64,000 nucleotides of DNA. Source: CAYSUS01 sp964434165. GTDB lineage: Bacteria; Planctomycetota; Planctomycetia; Pirellulales; Thermoguttaceae. Location of the stretch: NCBI GenBank assembly GCA_964434165.1, contig CAYSUS010000028.1, positions 11,355-75,354 of the forward strand, in the 5' to 3' direction. Positions within the stretch are counted from its first letter, which is position 1; the number at the start of each line of letters is the position of its first letter. The notes under the pieces are model-generated. The model searched no databases and was not told where the DNA came from. It worked only from the letters and a program-made list of their open reading frames with translations. A program made the position numbers and the translations under genes. Shown here one piece after another: positions 7,997-17,554 of the stretch.

Positions 7997-9373
7997 CTAC
8001 CATGCAGGCCCGTCCGGCAACGGCATCGCCCGCCGCGGGGTGAGGCGCGGCCGGAAGTCGGAAGCGGCCGCCAGGTCCTCGGACTTCGGCGCGTGCCATC
8101 CACAAACGTCCAACAGTCTCGGCAGGTTGATCCTCTCCACCCCCAGGTCCTCAGCCCGCCGCAACACGCGGCTGAAGGCCGCCCACGCCCCGGCGGGGCT
8201 GCCCGCGTCCGGGGCCTCGCCGACGACCACGAACCGCGTCGAGGCGGTCACTTGCCCCTCAACGTGGCCCCCCACGTCGGCCACGCAATCGATCGCCCCG
8301 CCCCCGGCCGTGATCCGATTGCGAAGGGTTTCCGTGTCGTCGCGACCGTCCCCATCCATGTCGAGCCGTCCGACCAGCGCGAAACGGATGGGCCTGCCCG
8401 GGCTCCAGCTTGCCGAATGGATCGGGTCGCCGGGAAGAATCGGATCGCCGAGCGTGTCGCGCACGACCCGCGCTTCGGCCTGGTGGGCCCCCACGATCCG
8501 CGTCACCTCGACCAGGGCTTTGCCGGGCTCGACGCCGGGGAGGATCGTCCCCATCGAATAGACGTTGAGCCGGACCAGGCTCCGCAACGAGTCCTCCCAC
8601 CCGCGGTCGATGTGCACGGTGCGGGTTGCCGGACTCACGGAGACGACGTGACCGTCGGGCGCCGCCGCGCCGTCGCGGCCCGACTCGTACTCGCGCTTGA
8701 GCGCTCGCAGTTGCGCAACGACTTCGGCATGGCGCAACTCGAGCCGCCTTTGCATGTCCTCGTACTCCTCGGTCAGACGCTGCCCGGCAAGTCGCGCCTG
8801 GCCGACTTGCGCGGCCAGCTCCTCCTCCCGCTGCCGACCTGCGGCGAGGTCTCGACGCGAGGTCTGGCGGAGAGTGGCCAGCTCGTCCGCCGCGGCGTCG
8901 GCTGCCTCGCGCCATACGCGGACTTCCTCCCCATGCACGTGCTGACGGGCGGCGAGTTGCGACAGGCACTCAGCCAGGGTCGCCTTGACGCCGGCCACTT
9001 CAGCGGAGCGCTGCCGCATCGCCTCCCGCTGCCGCGCAAGCAGCCGCCGATAGTCGAAATCCTCGTCGGGGAATCCTGCGCCATAGGTCGCCAGGTCGGC
9101 CCGGAAGCGATCCTCGATCGCCTCCACCTTCTCGGTCCGGGCCGCGCCGAGGATTGTCTTGAGGCGGGCGGCCACGTCGCGCGCGGCGGTCGCGGCGGCC
9201 CGCGCGCGCTGGGCCTCGCTGCGCGCGGCGTCGCGCTGGGCCCACGCCTCCTGGCTCTGCCTGAGGAAGACCAGGCTGGCCACTCCGAGCACCACGGTGA
9301 GCATGGCAAAAACCACCAGAGCTACCTGAAGCGATTGGTTCTCGCGCGACCTGGGAAGGGTCCTCCGCGCCAC
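7997..9373 (-). CDS. Membrane-anchored coiled-coil protein, paralog B
   Basis: With the GTG start at 9373 the protein has 458 residues. I prefer this start because it aligns with paralog A (VARRTLPRSRENQSLQ against MARENQGLQ); another GTG at 9475 would add 34 residues with no resemblance. One transmembrane helix ('ALVVFAMLTVVLGVASLVFL') is followed by an Arg/Ala/Glu coiled coil (about 40-240). The C-terminal module is shared with paralog A: 'HIDRGWEDSLRSLVRLNVY', 'HQAEARVVRDTLGDPILPGD', 'MDGDGRDD', 'STRFVVVGEAPDAG' and a final LPRLLDVCGWH. It is more Arg-rich than A. Tandem duplication is evident; function unknown. Confidence 0.75.
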   Translation of the reverse strand: MARRTLPRSRENQSLQVALVVFAMLTVVLGVASLVFLRQSQEAWAQRDAARSEAQRARAAATAARDVAARLKTILGAARTEKVEAIEDRFRADLATYGAGFPDEDFDYRRLLARQREAMRQRSAEVAGVKATLAECLSQLAARQHVHGEEVRVWREAADAAADELATLRQTSRRDLAAGRQREEELAAQVGQARLAGQRLTEEYEDMQRRLELRHAEVVAQLRALKREYESGRDGAAAPDGHVVSVSPATRTVHIDRGWEDSLRSLVRLNVYSMGTILPGVEPGKALVEVTRIVGAHQAEARVVRDTLGDPILPGDPIHSASWSPGRPIRFALVGRLDMDGDGRDDTETLRNRITAGGGAIDCVADVGGHVEGQVTASTRFVVVGEAPDAGSPAGAWAAFSRVLRRAEDLGVERINLPRLLDVCGWHAPKSEDLAAASDFRPRLTPRRAMPLPDGPAW

Positions 9374-9717
9374 GGGCGCAACCCCAGCGGATGCCCGAGA
9401 TCCGGGATCGAGATGCGCCTCTTCGAGTTGTGTTCCGCAACCGGGCACCGACGCCCGGGCCTGAAGACAAGACACTCAAGGCTGAGAAGGGGCCTCCTCC
9501 AGCGCCCGCGAGTATATCGCCGTGGTGCGGATGCGTCAAGCGTCCAGAACTCGGCGCCCCGAGGCGATCGCCAGGCGCTTGCCCGAATGGCCGCGCACGA
9601 TCGTGGGGGGGAGAAGGGGGCAGGGCCCGCGTGCGCGAAGCCCAATTCGGGCCGCTCGGGCAGAAAGGCTCCGACCCCTCCTTCCCGATCGCGCCAGGCG
9701 ATTCAACGGCCAACCCA

Positions 9718-12700
9718 CTACCTTCCGCCGAGGAACTCGGCCTGGCCCTCGTGCAGGCGGATGCGGGCGCGGCTGAACTTGACGCGGCTCTCGTGGGCCG
9801 CCAGTCCCGCGCGGCGCCGGTCGCCCAGGTCCCAGCGCGTGTGGAGCGAGAGGCCGTCGATCGGGCCGGCCGTCTTCATGAACATCTTGCCGTTCAGGAC
9901 CACGTCGATCAGGGCCCCCTCCTGCTCGACCCTTACGCCGATCAAGACCGTGTAGCGCCGCCCGTTTTGCAGGAGGCCCGGCGCGCGGCGCGAAGGATTG
10001 CCATCGGCCCACGCCAGCCGGCGCTGGAGCAGCTCCAGGCCGTGGCACTTGCCGCCGCTGTGGCTGAAGACCAGCGTGATCTGCTCGCGCCCCACCGGGA
10101 AGACCATGGCCACGGCGCCCTTGCCGTCAGTGCGCACGAACTCGACCTCCAGGTCGTAGCTGCCCGAGAGCGTGACGGGCAGGGCGAGCCGGCAGTCGCG
10201 GGCGGGCGTGACGATGAGGTCGTCGCCGACCCACTCCCACTTCCCCTCCACCGCGTCGCGCTCGGTCCTCACGGCGGGAAGGACCTCAGCCCACTTGCCC
10301 GGCTCGAATCCCTCCAGGTGCGGGGCCTGCGACGACCGCTCGGTGCCGAGGGCCTCGTCGATCGTTCCCAGCCGCCGCTCGACCTTGACTTTCACCAGGG
10401 AGGAGAGCTGTCCCGACTGGGCCTTCCGGTACCAGACCTTCGCCCGCTTGTACATCAGCGGTCGGTCGAGCTTCTCGGCGGCCTCGGCCGCATCGAACCA
10501 GGCGTCGGCCAGGGCGACCTGCGCGGTCGGGTCGCTGGGCTTTTCGGTCGTGTCCCTTTTGGCGAGCTCCTTGAGTTTCGCATCGCCCGACTTGGACAGG
10601 TAGGAGAGCCCCTTTTCCCAGTCGCTCAGATGCAGGCAGTACCAGCGTCCGGCGTCGAGGTTGGCCACGGGGTCGTCGGGACTCGCCTGGAGCACGCTTA
10701 GGGCCTCCTGCCACGTCTGCCAGTCAGCGACCAGGGCCTGGACCTCTTGATTGCGGTCGAAGGTCCGCTTGCGCAGGTCGGCGCCCGCGGGCTTCAGTGC
10801 CGTCCGATACGCGAGGTCGGCCGCCTTTCCGGCGAGATCGTACCGTCCCGCGTCCAGGGCCCGATCGATGGCCTGATCGGCGGCGTCCACCAAGTCTCGG
10901 AGGGCGGCGGGCTGATCGGCCGCGCCGGCCAGGTTCTCCAGCACCTTGATCCTCAGCGCCAGCGCATCGACCTCGAATCCCGCCGCCAGAGCGTCGAGCG
11001 CCCGGCGCATCAAGTCCACGTCGCCGCCGGCCGCGGCCAGTTCCGCGGCCGTCTTCAGCAGCACGTAGCGCTCGGCGGGCCGCTCCCCGCACTCGCCGGC
11101 CAGCTTGCGCAGGGCGGCGGCCACCTCGCGCTTCTCCGCCGCCTCGGTGATCTCGCCGAGGCGATAGATGTCATCCAGGTCGGCGTGGATCTCCCGTTGC
11201 CGGTCGTCGGCCGGCGCGGGCAGGCGCTTGCCCGAGGCCTCGGACGGTGGGGCGGGCTTCGGGGGCGTCGTCGGGTCCGAGGCGGCGCCGGACGCCGCGA
11301 CCAGCAGCCGCGGCGGCCAGTACTTGTTCGTGCGCAGCCGGTACGATTCGCCGGGGCTGCAATCCCTCTGGAACAAGAAGACGTCGGGATCCCAGGGGAT
11401 GGGACCGAGGTCCTTCCACCCCTGCTCGACGAGCTTCTCGCGCGTCAGACGGTCCTCCGTCCATCCGCCCCGCGAGTTGCCCTCGTATTTCCAGTGCGCC
11501 AGGAGGAACACGCGGCAGGCCTTGCGCACGGTGAACTGGAGCACGCCGTTCCGGACGTCGGTGCTCGGCTTCTCGGGGAAGTAGAACGCGGTGGCCCCGG
11601 CGATGGCGGGCGGCATCGCCGCCCCCTCGGGCGCGACAAAGGGACGCGGCTCCATCCCGGCCACATCGACGGGAACGTCGGACGGTTGGCCGGCTGCCTG
11701 GGAGGGCCTCTCGGGACGTGGGCCGTGCCACAGCACGTCGGCGGGAATCACCTCTTCCGCCGTCCTTCCCGGCGGAATCCAGAGAAGCTGCATGTACGCG
11801 TCCTCGGTGTCTTCCTCGTACTCGATCCTTAAAGAGTAGGGACGAGATTCGAGGATCGTCTCGAACTTGGCCATGCGCCCGTCTGACAAGGCCCGGTATT
11901 GACTGTGCTTGGGCTTCTCGTCGAGGATGAAGAGGACACGATTGTCCGCCTTCCAGAGAAACGTGTACGCGCCTGGCCGTGGCGGTGTGATCCAGCCTGT
12001 CCATCGTATCGAGAAACGGTCGCTGGGAAGGCCCTCTCCCGGCGGGCCCCGTTTCCAATCGAAGTCGATCCGCGGGTCGATTCGCCGTTGGATTGGCGTC
12101 TCCAAGTCGGTTCCCTCGAAGATCTCGGCCAGAAGGCCCTTGGCCGCTACGGGCTCCGGCGTCTGGGCGGCGGGGGGCTTCTCGGCCGGGGTGGCAGAGC
12201 CGCCCGACGATTCGACCCACGTAGCCTCGCCCGACAGAAGCCGAAACCGGGCGCGGGAAAAGGTGACCGACGCGTCCTGGGCGCCGATCTGGGGACGCGA
12301 CGGATCGCGGAGGCCGGCACCTTCGCTCTCCAGCGCGGAGGCTTGATCGCTCCATTGCAGCACGGGCTTGCCGTCGAGCAGGACCCGGACCCCGACGGTC
12401 TTGTCACCGCGTGCGACTTTGGCGGCGAGGAGGCAACTGCGCTGGTTGTCGATCGTGCCGCGCGGCGTCCAGCCGAGCTGGCGCCCGCTCGAATCCGGCG
12501 CAACAAGCCTGCATCCGATCCCTCGGCCCGGACTCAGCTCCACCTTGCAGGCGGATTGCCCTGCGGGCAGCAGCATGAGGACCGGCCCGTCGGCTTCGGT
12601 GCGGGTGAGCTCGAGCTCCAGTTCATAGGAGCCGTCCACGGCGATGGGCAGGCGAAGCAGGCCCTGGCGCGTGGCGGCCTCCGGCGCGGGGCGGACGCTG

Positions 12701-13650
12701 AGCGTCGCGCCGCTCTTCTGCCAGCGGCCGGAGAGCATGTCGCGGCGCAGAAGGACGTGCGGCAGTAAATCGACCCACTGGTCCCGTTGGAGCGGGCCCG
12801 TGGCGGGTTCAGCCGATGGCTTCGCCCCGTCAGGGCTGGCCTTCGAGCGCGGCGCCGAGGCGTTCGGCACGCGGATCAGGCATCGGTCGCCGGCCTGAAG
12901 ATCCAACTGCCGGTCGATCGTCTCGTAGCCCGGCACCGAGGCGATCAGTCGATGGGCGCCCGGCGAGCAAGGATGCTCCCAGGCGCCGCTCGGAGGGACC
13001 TCGAGCGACTCGCCGTTGAGGGTCACCACGGCGCCATCGCGGACGGACACGGGCCAGTCGAAGACCAGCAAGGCGCGGTCCGACGATCCCCCGCCGGAGA
13101 AGTTCATGGCCACCACAACCACAGCGATCAGCAGCAGAACCCCCACCACGGCAACCACGGCGAGTGTGGGGTCTGCGCCGCGGCGGGCCGTGCGACGGGT
13201 CCCGGATGAAGGGGCGGGACCCGTCTGCGAGAACAGCCGATTCAGGCCGCTGTCCGACTGCGCGTTGGGCTGGCGAGGGGGCGGGGCAACGACCGCGGCA
13301 GGCAAGGGGGGGGCCGCAGGAGGCGGGGCCTCCGCGGCAGGCAAGGGGGGGGCCGACACCGCAGACAGGCCAAACTCCTCGCGCAAGCGCCGGTCGTACG
13401 CCGCCCGGCTCTCCGGATTGAGCAGGCAGACCTTGGCCGCGGCCAGGCCGTTGAGCAGCTTGGCACATAGATCGGCGTGCTCGCCGCCTTGGAAATTGCG
13501 CAGGTGCCCCATGCGCTGGTCGGCGGCGTTCTCGATCACTTCGGGCTCCGCTTCGAACAGACGGATCCCGAGCAGCCGATAATGGTTGGCCGGCTGTTCG
13601 TCCGGCGGAATGCCCAGCCAACGATGATAGGGGTCGAACGGCTTTCGCAT
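9718..13650 (-). CDS. Large membrane protein: FDPYHxWLGIPP module, PEGA-like and PA14 domains, helical repeats
   Basis: The protein has 1310 residues; the start at 13650 (MRKPFDPYHRWLGIPP) matches the family N-terminus, and GGGAAG lies upstream. Order: J-domain-like helical module (about 1-95, ending 'CLLNPESRAAYDRRLREE'); Pro/Ala-rich linker; transmembrane helix (about 161-183); PEGA-like beta domain ('LLVFDWPVSVRDGAVVTLNG'); a beta sandwich; PA14 domain ('LLAEIFEGTDLETPIQRRID', 'FSIRWTGWITPPRPGAYTF'); a helical region resembling the C-terminus of the LamG protein at the window end; and a last beta sandwich resembling the first. PA14 domains commonly bind carbohydrate. It is probably anchored with the large C-terminal part outside the cytoplasm. 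Substrate unknown. Confidence 0.8.
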   Translation of the reverse strand: MRKPFDPYHRWLGIPPDEQPANHYRLLGIRLFEAEPEVIENAADQRMGHLRNFQGGEHADLCAKLLNGLAAAKVCLLNPESRAAYDRRLREEFGLSAVSAPPLPAAEAPPPAAPPLPAAVVAPPPRQPNAQSDSGLNRLFSQTGPAPSSGTRRTARRGADPTLAVVAVVGVLLLIAVVVVAMNFSGGGSSDRALLVFDWPVSVRDGAVVTLNGESLEVPPSGAWEHPCSPGAHRLIASVPGYETIDRQLDLQAGDRCLIRVPNASAPRSKASPDGAKPSAEPATGPLQRDQWVDLLPHVLLRRDMLSGRWQKSGATLSVRPAPEAATRQGLLRLPIAVDGSYELELELTRTEADGPVLMLLPAGQSACKVELSPGRGIGCRLVAPDSSGRQLGWTPRGTIDNQRSCLLAAKVARGDKTVGVRVLLDGKPVLQWSDQASALESEGAGLRDPSRPQIGAQDASVTFSRARFRLLSGEATWVESSGGSATPAEKPPAAQTPEPVAAKGLLAEIFEGTDLETPIQRRIDPRIDFDWKRGPPGEGLPSDRFSIRWTGWITPPRPGAYTFLWKADNRVLFILDEKPKHSQYRALSDGRMAKFETILESRPYSLRIEYEEDTEDAYMQLLWIPPGRTAEEVIPADVLWHGPRPERPSQAAGQPSDVPVDVAGMEPRPFVAPEGAAMPPAIAGATAFYFPEKPSTDVRNGVLQFTVRKACRVFLLAHWKYEGNSRGGWTEDRLTREKLVEQGWKDLGPIPWDPDVFLFQRDCSPGESYRLRTNKYWPPRLLVAASGAASDPTTPPKPAPPSEASGKRLPAPADDRQREIHADLDDIYRLGEITEAAEKREVAAALRKLAGECGERPAERYVLLKTAAELAAAGGDVDLMRRALDALAAGFEVDALALRIKVLENLAGAADQPAALRDLVDAADQAIDRALDAGRYDLAGKAADLAYRTALKPAGADLRKRTFDRNQEVQALVADWQTWQEALSVLQASPDDPVANLDAGRWYCLHLSDWEKGLSYLSKSGDAKLKELAKRDTTEKPSDPTAQVALADAWFDAAEAAEKLDRPLMYKRAKVWYRKAQSGQLSSLVKVKVERRLGTIDEALGTERSSQAPHLEGFEPGKWAEVLPAVRTERDAVEGKWEWVGDDLIVTPARDCRLALPVTLSGSYDLEVEFVRTDGKGAVAMVFPVGREQITLVFSHSGGKCHGLELLQRRLAWADGNPSRRAPGLLQNGRRYTVLIGVRVEQEGALIDVVLNGKMFMKTAGPIDGLSLHTRWDLGDRRRAGLAAHESRVKFSRARIRLHEGQAEFLGGR

Positions 13651-13875
13651 GCTTCTTCCCAGGATACCGCGGCGGGCGAGCCGGCACACCCTCGGTCAAG
13701 GCCTCTTGGGTCGAAGCGGGTCGGCGTGGAGCGATCCCCGGCAAGCACGGCGCATCAAGGGTTGGACGATTCCGCAGCGGACTCCGTTCCCCACGTGTTC
13801 AAATTGTGTTTCGGCGGTGGCCCACCGGAGGCGGGCGATTGAGCCGCACTTGACGGACCTGGGGGCGGGAGGACA

Positions 13876-16764
13876 ATGATCGAGCCGCGGCATCGGTTCC
13901 CTAATCTTCTGCTAGCGCGACCCATGTCCCAAAGCCGCCAACAGATGACCTTGCCGGGTATTAGTGTAGAAAAGCCCCAGACTCCATCACCAACATACAC
14001 CGACCGGGGGGGGTCGGAGGCGGTGCAGGGCGAGAAGTCTGGGGCAGTACGGGTAGAACCGGATTGTCTATCCAGTAAGACGGTCTTTGTCGTCGATGCG
14101 CACTCGCTTATTCACCAGGTTTTCCACGCCCTGCCCGAGATGACGAGCCCCGGCGGGGAGCCCGTCGGCGCAGTATTCGGGTTTGCGCGGGACATCTTAT
14201 TCCTCTTGGAGAAGAAACGGCCGGATTACCTCTTCTGTGCGTTTGACGTGCCTGGCAAGACGTTCCGCCACGATCTCTACGAAGGCTACAAGGCCGGCCG
14301 GCCGGAGATGCACGAGGATCTCGCCGCGCAGATCCCCACGATTGAACGACTGCTGGAAGCCCTGGGACTCGCACGGCTCGGCTGCCCATCCTTCGAGGCG
14401 GACGACATCCTGGCCACGGTCGCCCGCGAGTCCCAAAGCCTTGATCTGCAGTGCTTCCTCGTTACGGCCGACAAGGACTGCCGCCAACTGATCAGCGACC
14501 GCATCTGCCTCTACAATATCCGCAAGGATCAGGTCCTCGACCGCGAGGGCCTACTTTCCGAGTGGGGCATTGTACCAGAGCAGGTAGTGGATTTCCAGGC
14601 CTTGGTGGGAGACCCCACCGACAATGTGCCGGGCGTCCCGCTGATCGGTCCCAAACTGGCTAGAGAGCTGCTGGGCAGATACGGTTCGCTCCAGGCCGTG
14701 CTCGAGCACGCCCACGAGGTATCGGGGGAAAAGCGGCGCAAGAACCTCCAGCAATATGGTGAGCAAGCCCTGCTCAGCCGAGACCTGGTCCGGCTGCGGG
14801 CCGACGTGCCGATCACGCTGGATTGGGAGGCCGCCCGGCCGGCTCGCATCGACCGCCAGCGCGTTCGCGCCCTGTTCCGCGAGGTCGGCTTCCGCGATCT
14901 TGGGGAGCGCGCCCTGGGCGTGGTGGGCGAACCGGCGGAAGCCCCCCTCCCGGGTGTCGAGCGCCAGACCACGATCGTGGCCGAGAAGGAGACGCTCGAC
15001 GAGCTGGCCGCCCGCCTGGCCGCGGGGAAATCCGTGTCGATCGACCTGGAGACGACGAGCCTTCGGCCGCGGGGGGCGGAGATCGTGGGCTACGCCCTGG
15101 CCGCGGACGGGGGGTCGTGGTACGTGCCGGTGCGAGCCCCCCAAGGCGATCCCTGCCTCGATCCCGACCAGGCCGCCGCGGCGCTGCGAGGCCTGCTTGA
15201 AGATCCGCACGTGGAGAAGGTGGGGCAGAACCTGAAGTACGACATGGTGGTGCTTCGCGCGTCGGGCGTGGAGCTGCGCGGCGTGGCGTTCGACACCATG
15301 GTGGCCAGCTACCTGCTCGAGGCGGGACAGCGCAACCACAATCTCGACGACCTCGCAGGGCGCTACCTCGGCCATACCACGATCAAGATCGCCGATCTGA
15401 TCGGGAAGGGGAAACACCAGAAGCGCATGGACGAGGTGCCGGTCGAGCGCGTGGCCGAGTATGCGGGCGAGGACGCCGAGGTGCCGCTCCGTCTGCGTCC
15501 GGTCCTCGCACCGAAGCTGGAGCAGAACGAACTGACCCCGCTGTTCCGCGACGTGGAGCTGCCGCTGATCGAGGTCCTCGCCGAGATGGAATACAACGGA
15601 ATCCGGCTGGACCTCGACCGGCTGGCCGCGTTGAGCCGCGAGTACGGGCAGCGCATGGAGGCGATCGAGGCGGAGATCTACGAGCTGGCAGGCCACAAGC
15701 TGAACATCGCCTCGCCGCGCCAGCTTCAGAAGGTGCTTTTCGAGGAGCGGGGGCTGCGCGTCGTGAAAAAGACCAAGACCGGCCCGAGCACCGACGCGGA
15801 GGTGTTGGAGGAGCTGGCGTCGGAGGACCCGCTGCCGGCGAAGATCCTCGGGTACCGGCAGTACGCCAAGCTGAAGAGCACGTACATCGACGCCCTGCCG
15901 GAAATGGTGCTGCAGGCGACCGGCCGGGTCCACGCCTCGTTCAACCAGAGCGTGGCGGCCACGGGGCGGCTGAGCTCGAGCGACCCCAACCTTCAGAACA
16001 TCCCGATTCGGACGAAGGAGGGCCGGGAGATCCGCTCGGCGTTCGTGCCCGGCGAGCCGGGCTGGATGCTGCTGACGGCCGACTACTCGCAGATCGAGCT
16101 GCGGGTGCTGGCCCATTTCACGAAGGACGCACGTCTCTGCGAGGCGTTCGCGCGGGATGAGGACATCCACGCCCGGGTGGCCAGCGAGGTCTACGGGGTC
16201 CCCCTGGCGGAGGTATCGGGGGAGATGCGGCGCCGTGCGAAGGCGGTGAATTTCGGGATCCTCTATGGGCAGTCGGCCTTTGGACTGGCCAGGCAGTTGG
16301 TGATCGACAAGGAGCAGGCCGACCAGTTCATTGAGGCCTATTTCGCAGGATACCCCCAGATCGAGGAATTCCTCCGTCGGACTCTAGCCGAATGCCGTTC
16401 CAGCGGGTATGTTAAGACTATCCTGGGACGCCGGCGTTCCATCCAGGGAGTCCGCCCCGACGCCGGCCGCCAGAGAAACCTCGCCGAGCGGACCGCCATC
16501 AATACAGTCATTCAAGGGTCGGCGGCGGACCTGATCAAGCTGGCGATGATCTCGATCCACCACCGGCTCAGGCGGGAACGGCTGCCCGCCCGAATGTTGT
16601 TGCAGATTCACGACGAACTGGTCTTCGAAGTCCCCTCCGATCACATCGAGAACCTGGCTGGGCTCGTGGTCTCGGAAATGTCGGGTGTCTGTCCGCTGGA
16701 CGTGCCGCTGAAGGTGGACGTCGCGGCGGGACCGAATTGGGCCGACGCCAAGCCGTGGAAGTGA
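13876..16764 (+). CDS. polA: DNA polymerase I
   Basis: The protein has 962 residues with all three activities. The 5' nuclease domain starts about residue 68 ('KTVFVVDAHSLIHQVFHALP', 'CAFDVPGKTFRHDLYEGYKA', 'VTADKDCRQL', 'LVGDPTDNVPGVP'). The 3'-5' exonuclease keeps its acidic motifs ('SIDLETTS', 'GQNLKYDMVV', 'YAGEDAEV'), so proofreading should be active. The polymerase has motif A 'ADYSQIELR', motif B 'RRRAKAVNFGILYG' with Phe, as usual for Pol I, and motif C 'LLQIHDELVFE'. The first 65 residues are an extension not found in E. coli. GGGAGG precedes the ATG at 13876; the ATG at 13924 is an alternative. coaE follows by 10 bases. Confidence 0.97.
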   Translation: MIEPRHRFPNLLLARPMSQSRQQMTLPGISVEKPQTPSPTYTDRGGSEAVQGEKSGAVRVEPDCLSSKTVFVVDAHSLIHQVFHALPEMTSPGGEPVGAVFGFARDILFLLEKKRPDYLFCAFDVPGKTFRHDLYEGYKAGRPEMHEDLAAQIPTIERLLEALGLARLGCPSFEADDILATVARESQSLDLQCFLVTADKDCRQLISDRICLYNIRKDQVLDREGLLSEWGIVPEQVVDFQALVGDPTDNVPGVPLIGPKLARELLGRYGSLQAVLEHAHEVSGEKRRKNLQQYGEQALLSRDLVRLRADVPITLDWEAARPARIDRQRVRALFREVGFRDLGERALGVVGEPAEAPLPGVERQTTIVAEKETLDELAARLAAGKSVSIDLETTSLRPRGAEIVGYALAADGGSWYVPVRAPQGDPCLDPDQAAAALRGLLEDPHVEKVGQNLKYDMVVLRASGVELRGVAFDTMVASYLLEAGQRNHNLDDLAGRYLGHTTIKIADLIGKGKHQKRMDEVPVERVAEYAGEDAEVPLRLRPVLAPKLEQNELTPLFRDVELPLIEVLAEMEYNGIRLDLDRLAALSREYGQRMEAIEAEIYELAGHKLNIASPRQLQKVLFEERGLRVVKKTKTGPSTDAEVLEELASEDPLPAKILGYRQYAKLKSTYIDALPEMVLQATGRVHASFNQSVAATGRLSSSDPNLQNIPIRTKEGREIRSAFVPGEPGWMLLTADYSQIELRVLAHFTKDARLCEAFARDEDIHARVASEVYGVPLAEVSGEMRRRAKAVNFGILYGQSAFGLARQLVIDKEQADQFIEAYFAGYPQIEEFLRRTLAECRSSGYVKTILGRRRSIQGVRPDAGRQRNLAERTAINTVIQGSAADLIKLAMISIHHRLRRERLPARMLLQIHDELVFEVPSDHIENLAGLVVSEMSGVCPLDVPLKVDVAAGPNWADAKPWK

Positions 16765-16774
16765 GCTTCGGTCC

Positions 16775-17374
16775 ATGCGGGTGATCGGCATCCTCGGCGG
16801 CGTAGCCAGCGGGAAGAGCCTGATCGGCCGGATCATGTCCGAGCAAGGCGCGGGCGTCCTGGACGCGGATCGGGCAGGCCACCAGGCGCTTGGGCAGCCG
16901 GAGATCGCGGCGGCGGTTCGGGCGCGGTGGGGGTCGGGGGTTTTCGGGCCTGATGGCAAGGTGGACCGGGCGAAGCTGGCGGAGATCGTGTTCGCGCCGG
17001 GCCCCGAGGCCCGCGAAGAAAGACGTTCCTTGGAGCAGTTGACCCATCCGGAGATCGGCCGGCGCCTCGCCGCGCAAGCGGAGTGTTTGGCCCGAGAAGG
17101 CACGCAGGTTGCGGTCCTCGACGCCGCGTTGCTTTTGGAGGCCGGTTGGGATAAGTTGTGTGATAAGCTCGTGCTGGTTGACGCGCCCCGCGATTTGCGC
17201 TTAGCGCGGGCTCGGCAACGAGGATGGAGTGAGCAGCAGTTTGCCGCGCGCGAGGCGGCCCAGCTTCCGCTCGATGAAAAGCGACGGCGTGCCGACGTGG
17301 TGATCGACGGCTCCGGCACGGAGCAGCACGCGCGGCGGCAGGTCGAGCGACACTGGCCCGCCCTTATCGGCTGA
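16775..17374 (+). CDS. coaE: Dephospho-CoA kinase
   Basis: The protein has 199 residues, the normal length. Walker A is 'GILGGVASGKSLIGR'; 'GVLDADRAGHQAL' is the conserved Asp region that contacts the substrate; 'LEQLTHPEIGRRL' and 'VAVLDAALLLEAGWDKLCDK' are the CoA-domain and lid signatures. It phosphorylates the ribose 3'-OH of dephospho-CoA, the last step of CoA synthesis. It starts 10 bases after polA and is probably cotranscribed; coaD, the preceding step, lies about 24 kb away in this window. Confidence 0.95.
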   Translation: MRVIGILGGVASGKSLIGRIMSEQGAGVLDADRAGHQALGQPEIAAAVRARWGSGVFGPDGKVDRAKLAEIVFAPGPEAREERRSLEQLTHPEIGRRLAAQAECLAREGTQVAVLDAALLLEAGWDKLCDKLVLVDAPRDLRLARARQRGWSEQQFAAREAAQLPLDEKRRRADVVIDGSGTEQHARRQVERHWPALIG

Positions 17375-17554
17375 TTGACCCCGTCTCCCTGGCCGCGACC
17401 CCTCCGACTCGTCTTTGAGGACGTTCGTTCCGGGACCGACTCCTCGAAGCGAAACGGCTTTTCGGGAGGGCTGAGGGAGCGAGAAGACACCCTCCGCCGG
17501 CGCCCTCCGTGTGCTGGCTCCCTTTGACACCTCCTTTCCAGGAGCAGCGCCATC

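Noticed and set aside
13851..13878. TTGACG-16-GACAAT as the polA promoter
   Set aside because: The -10 box would overlap the preferred start codon at 13876; it could hold only if translation starts at 13924, which lacks a ribosome binding site.
14551..16170. 539-codon minus-strand open frame inside polA
   Set aside because: polA is complete with all catalytic motifs; the antisense frame shows none.
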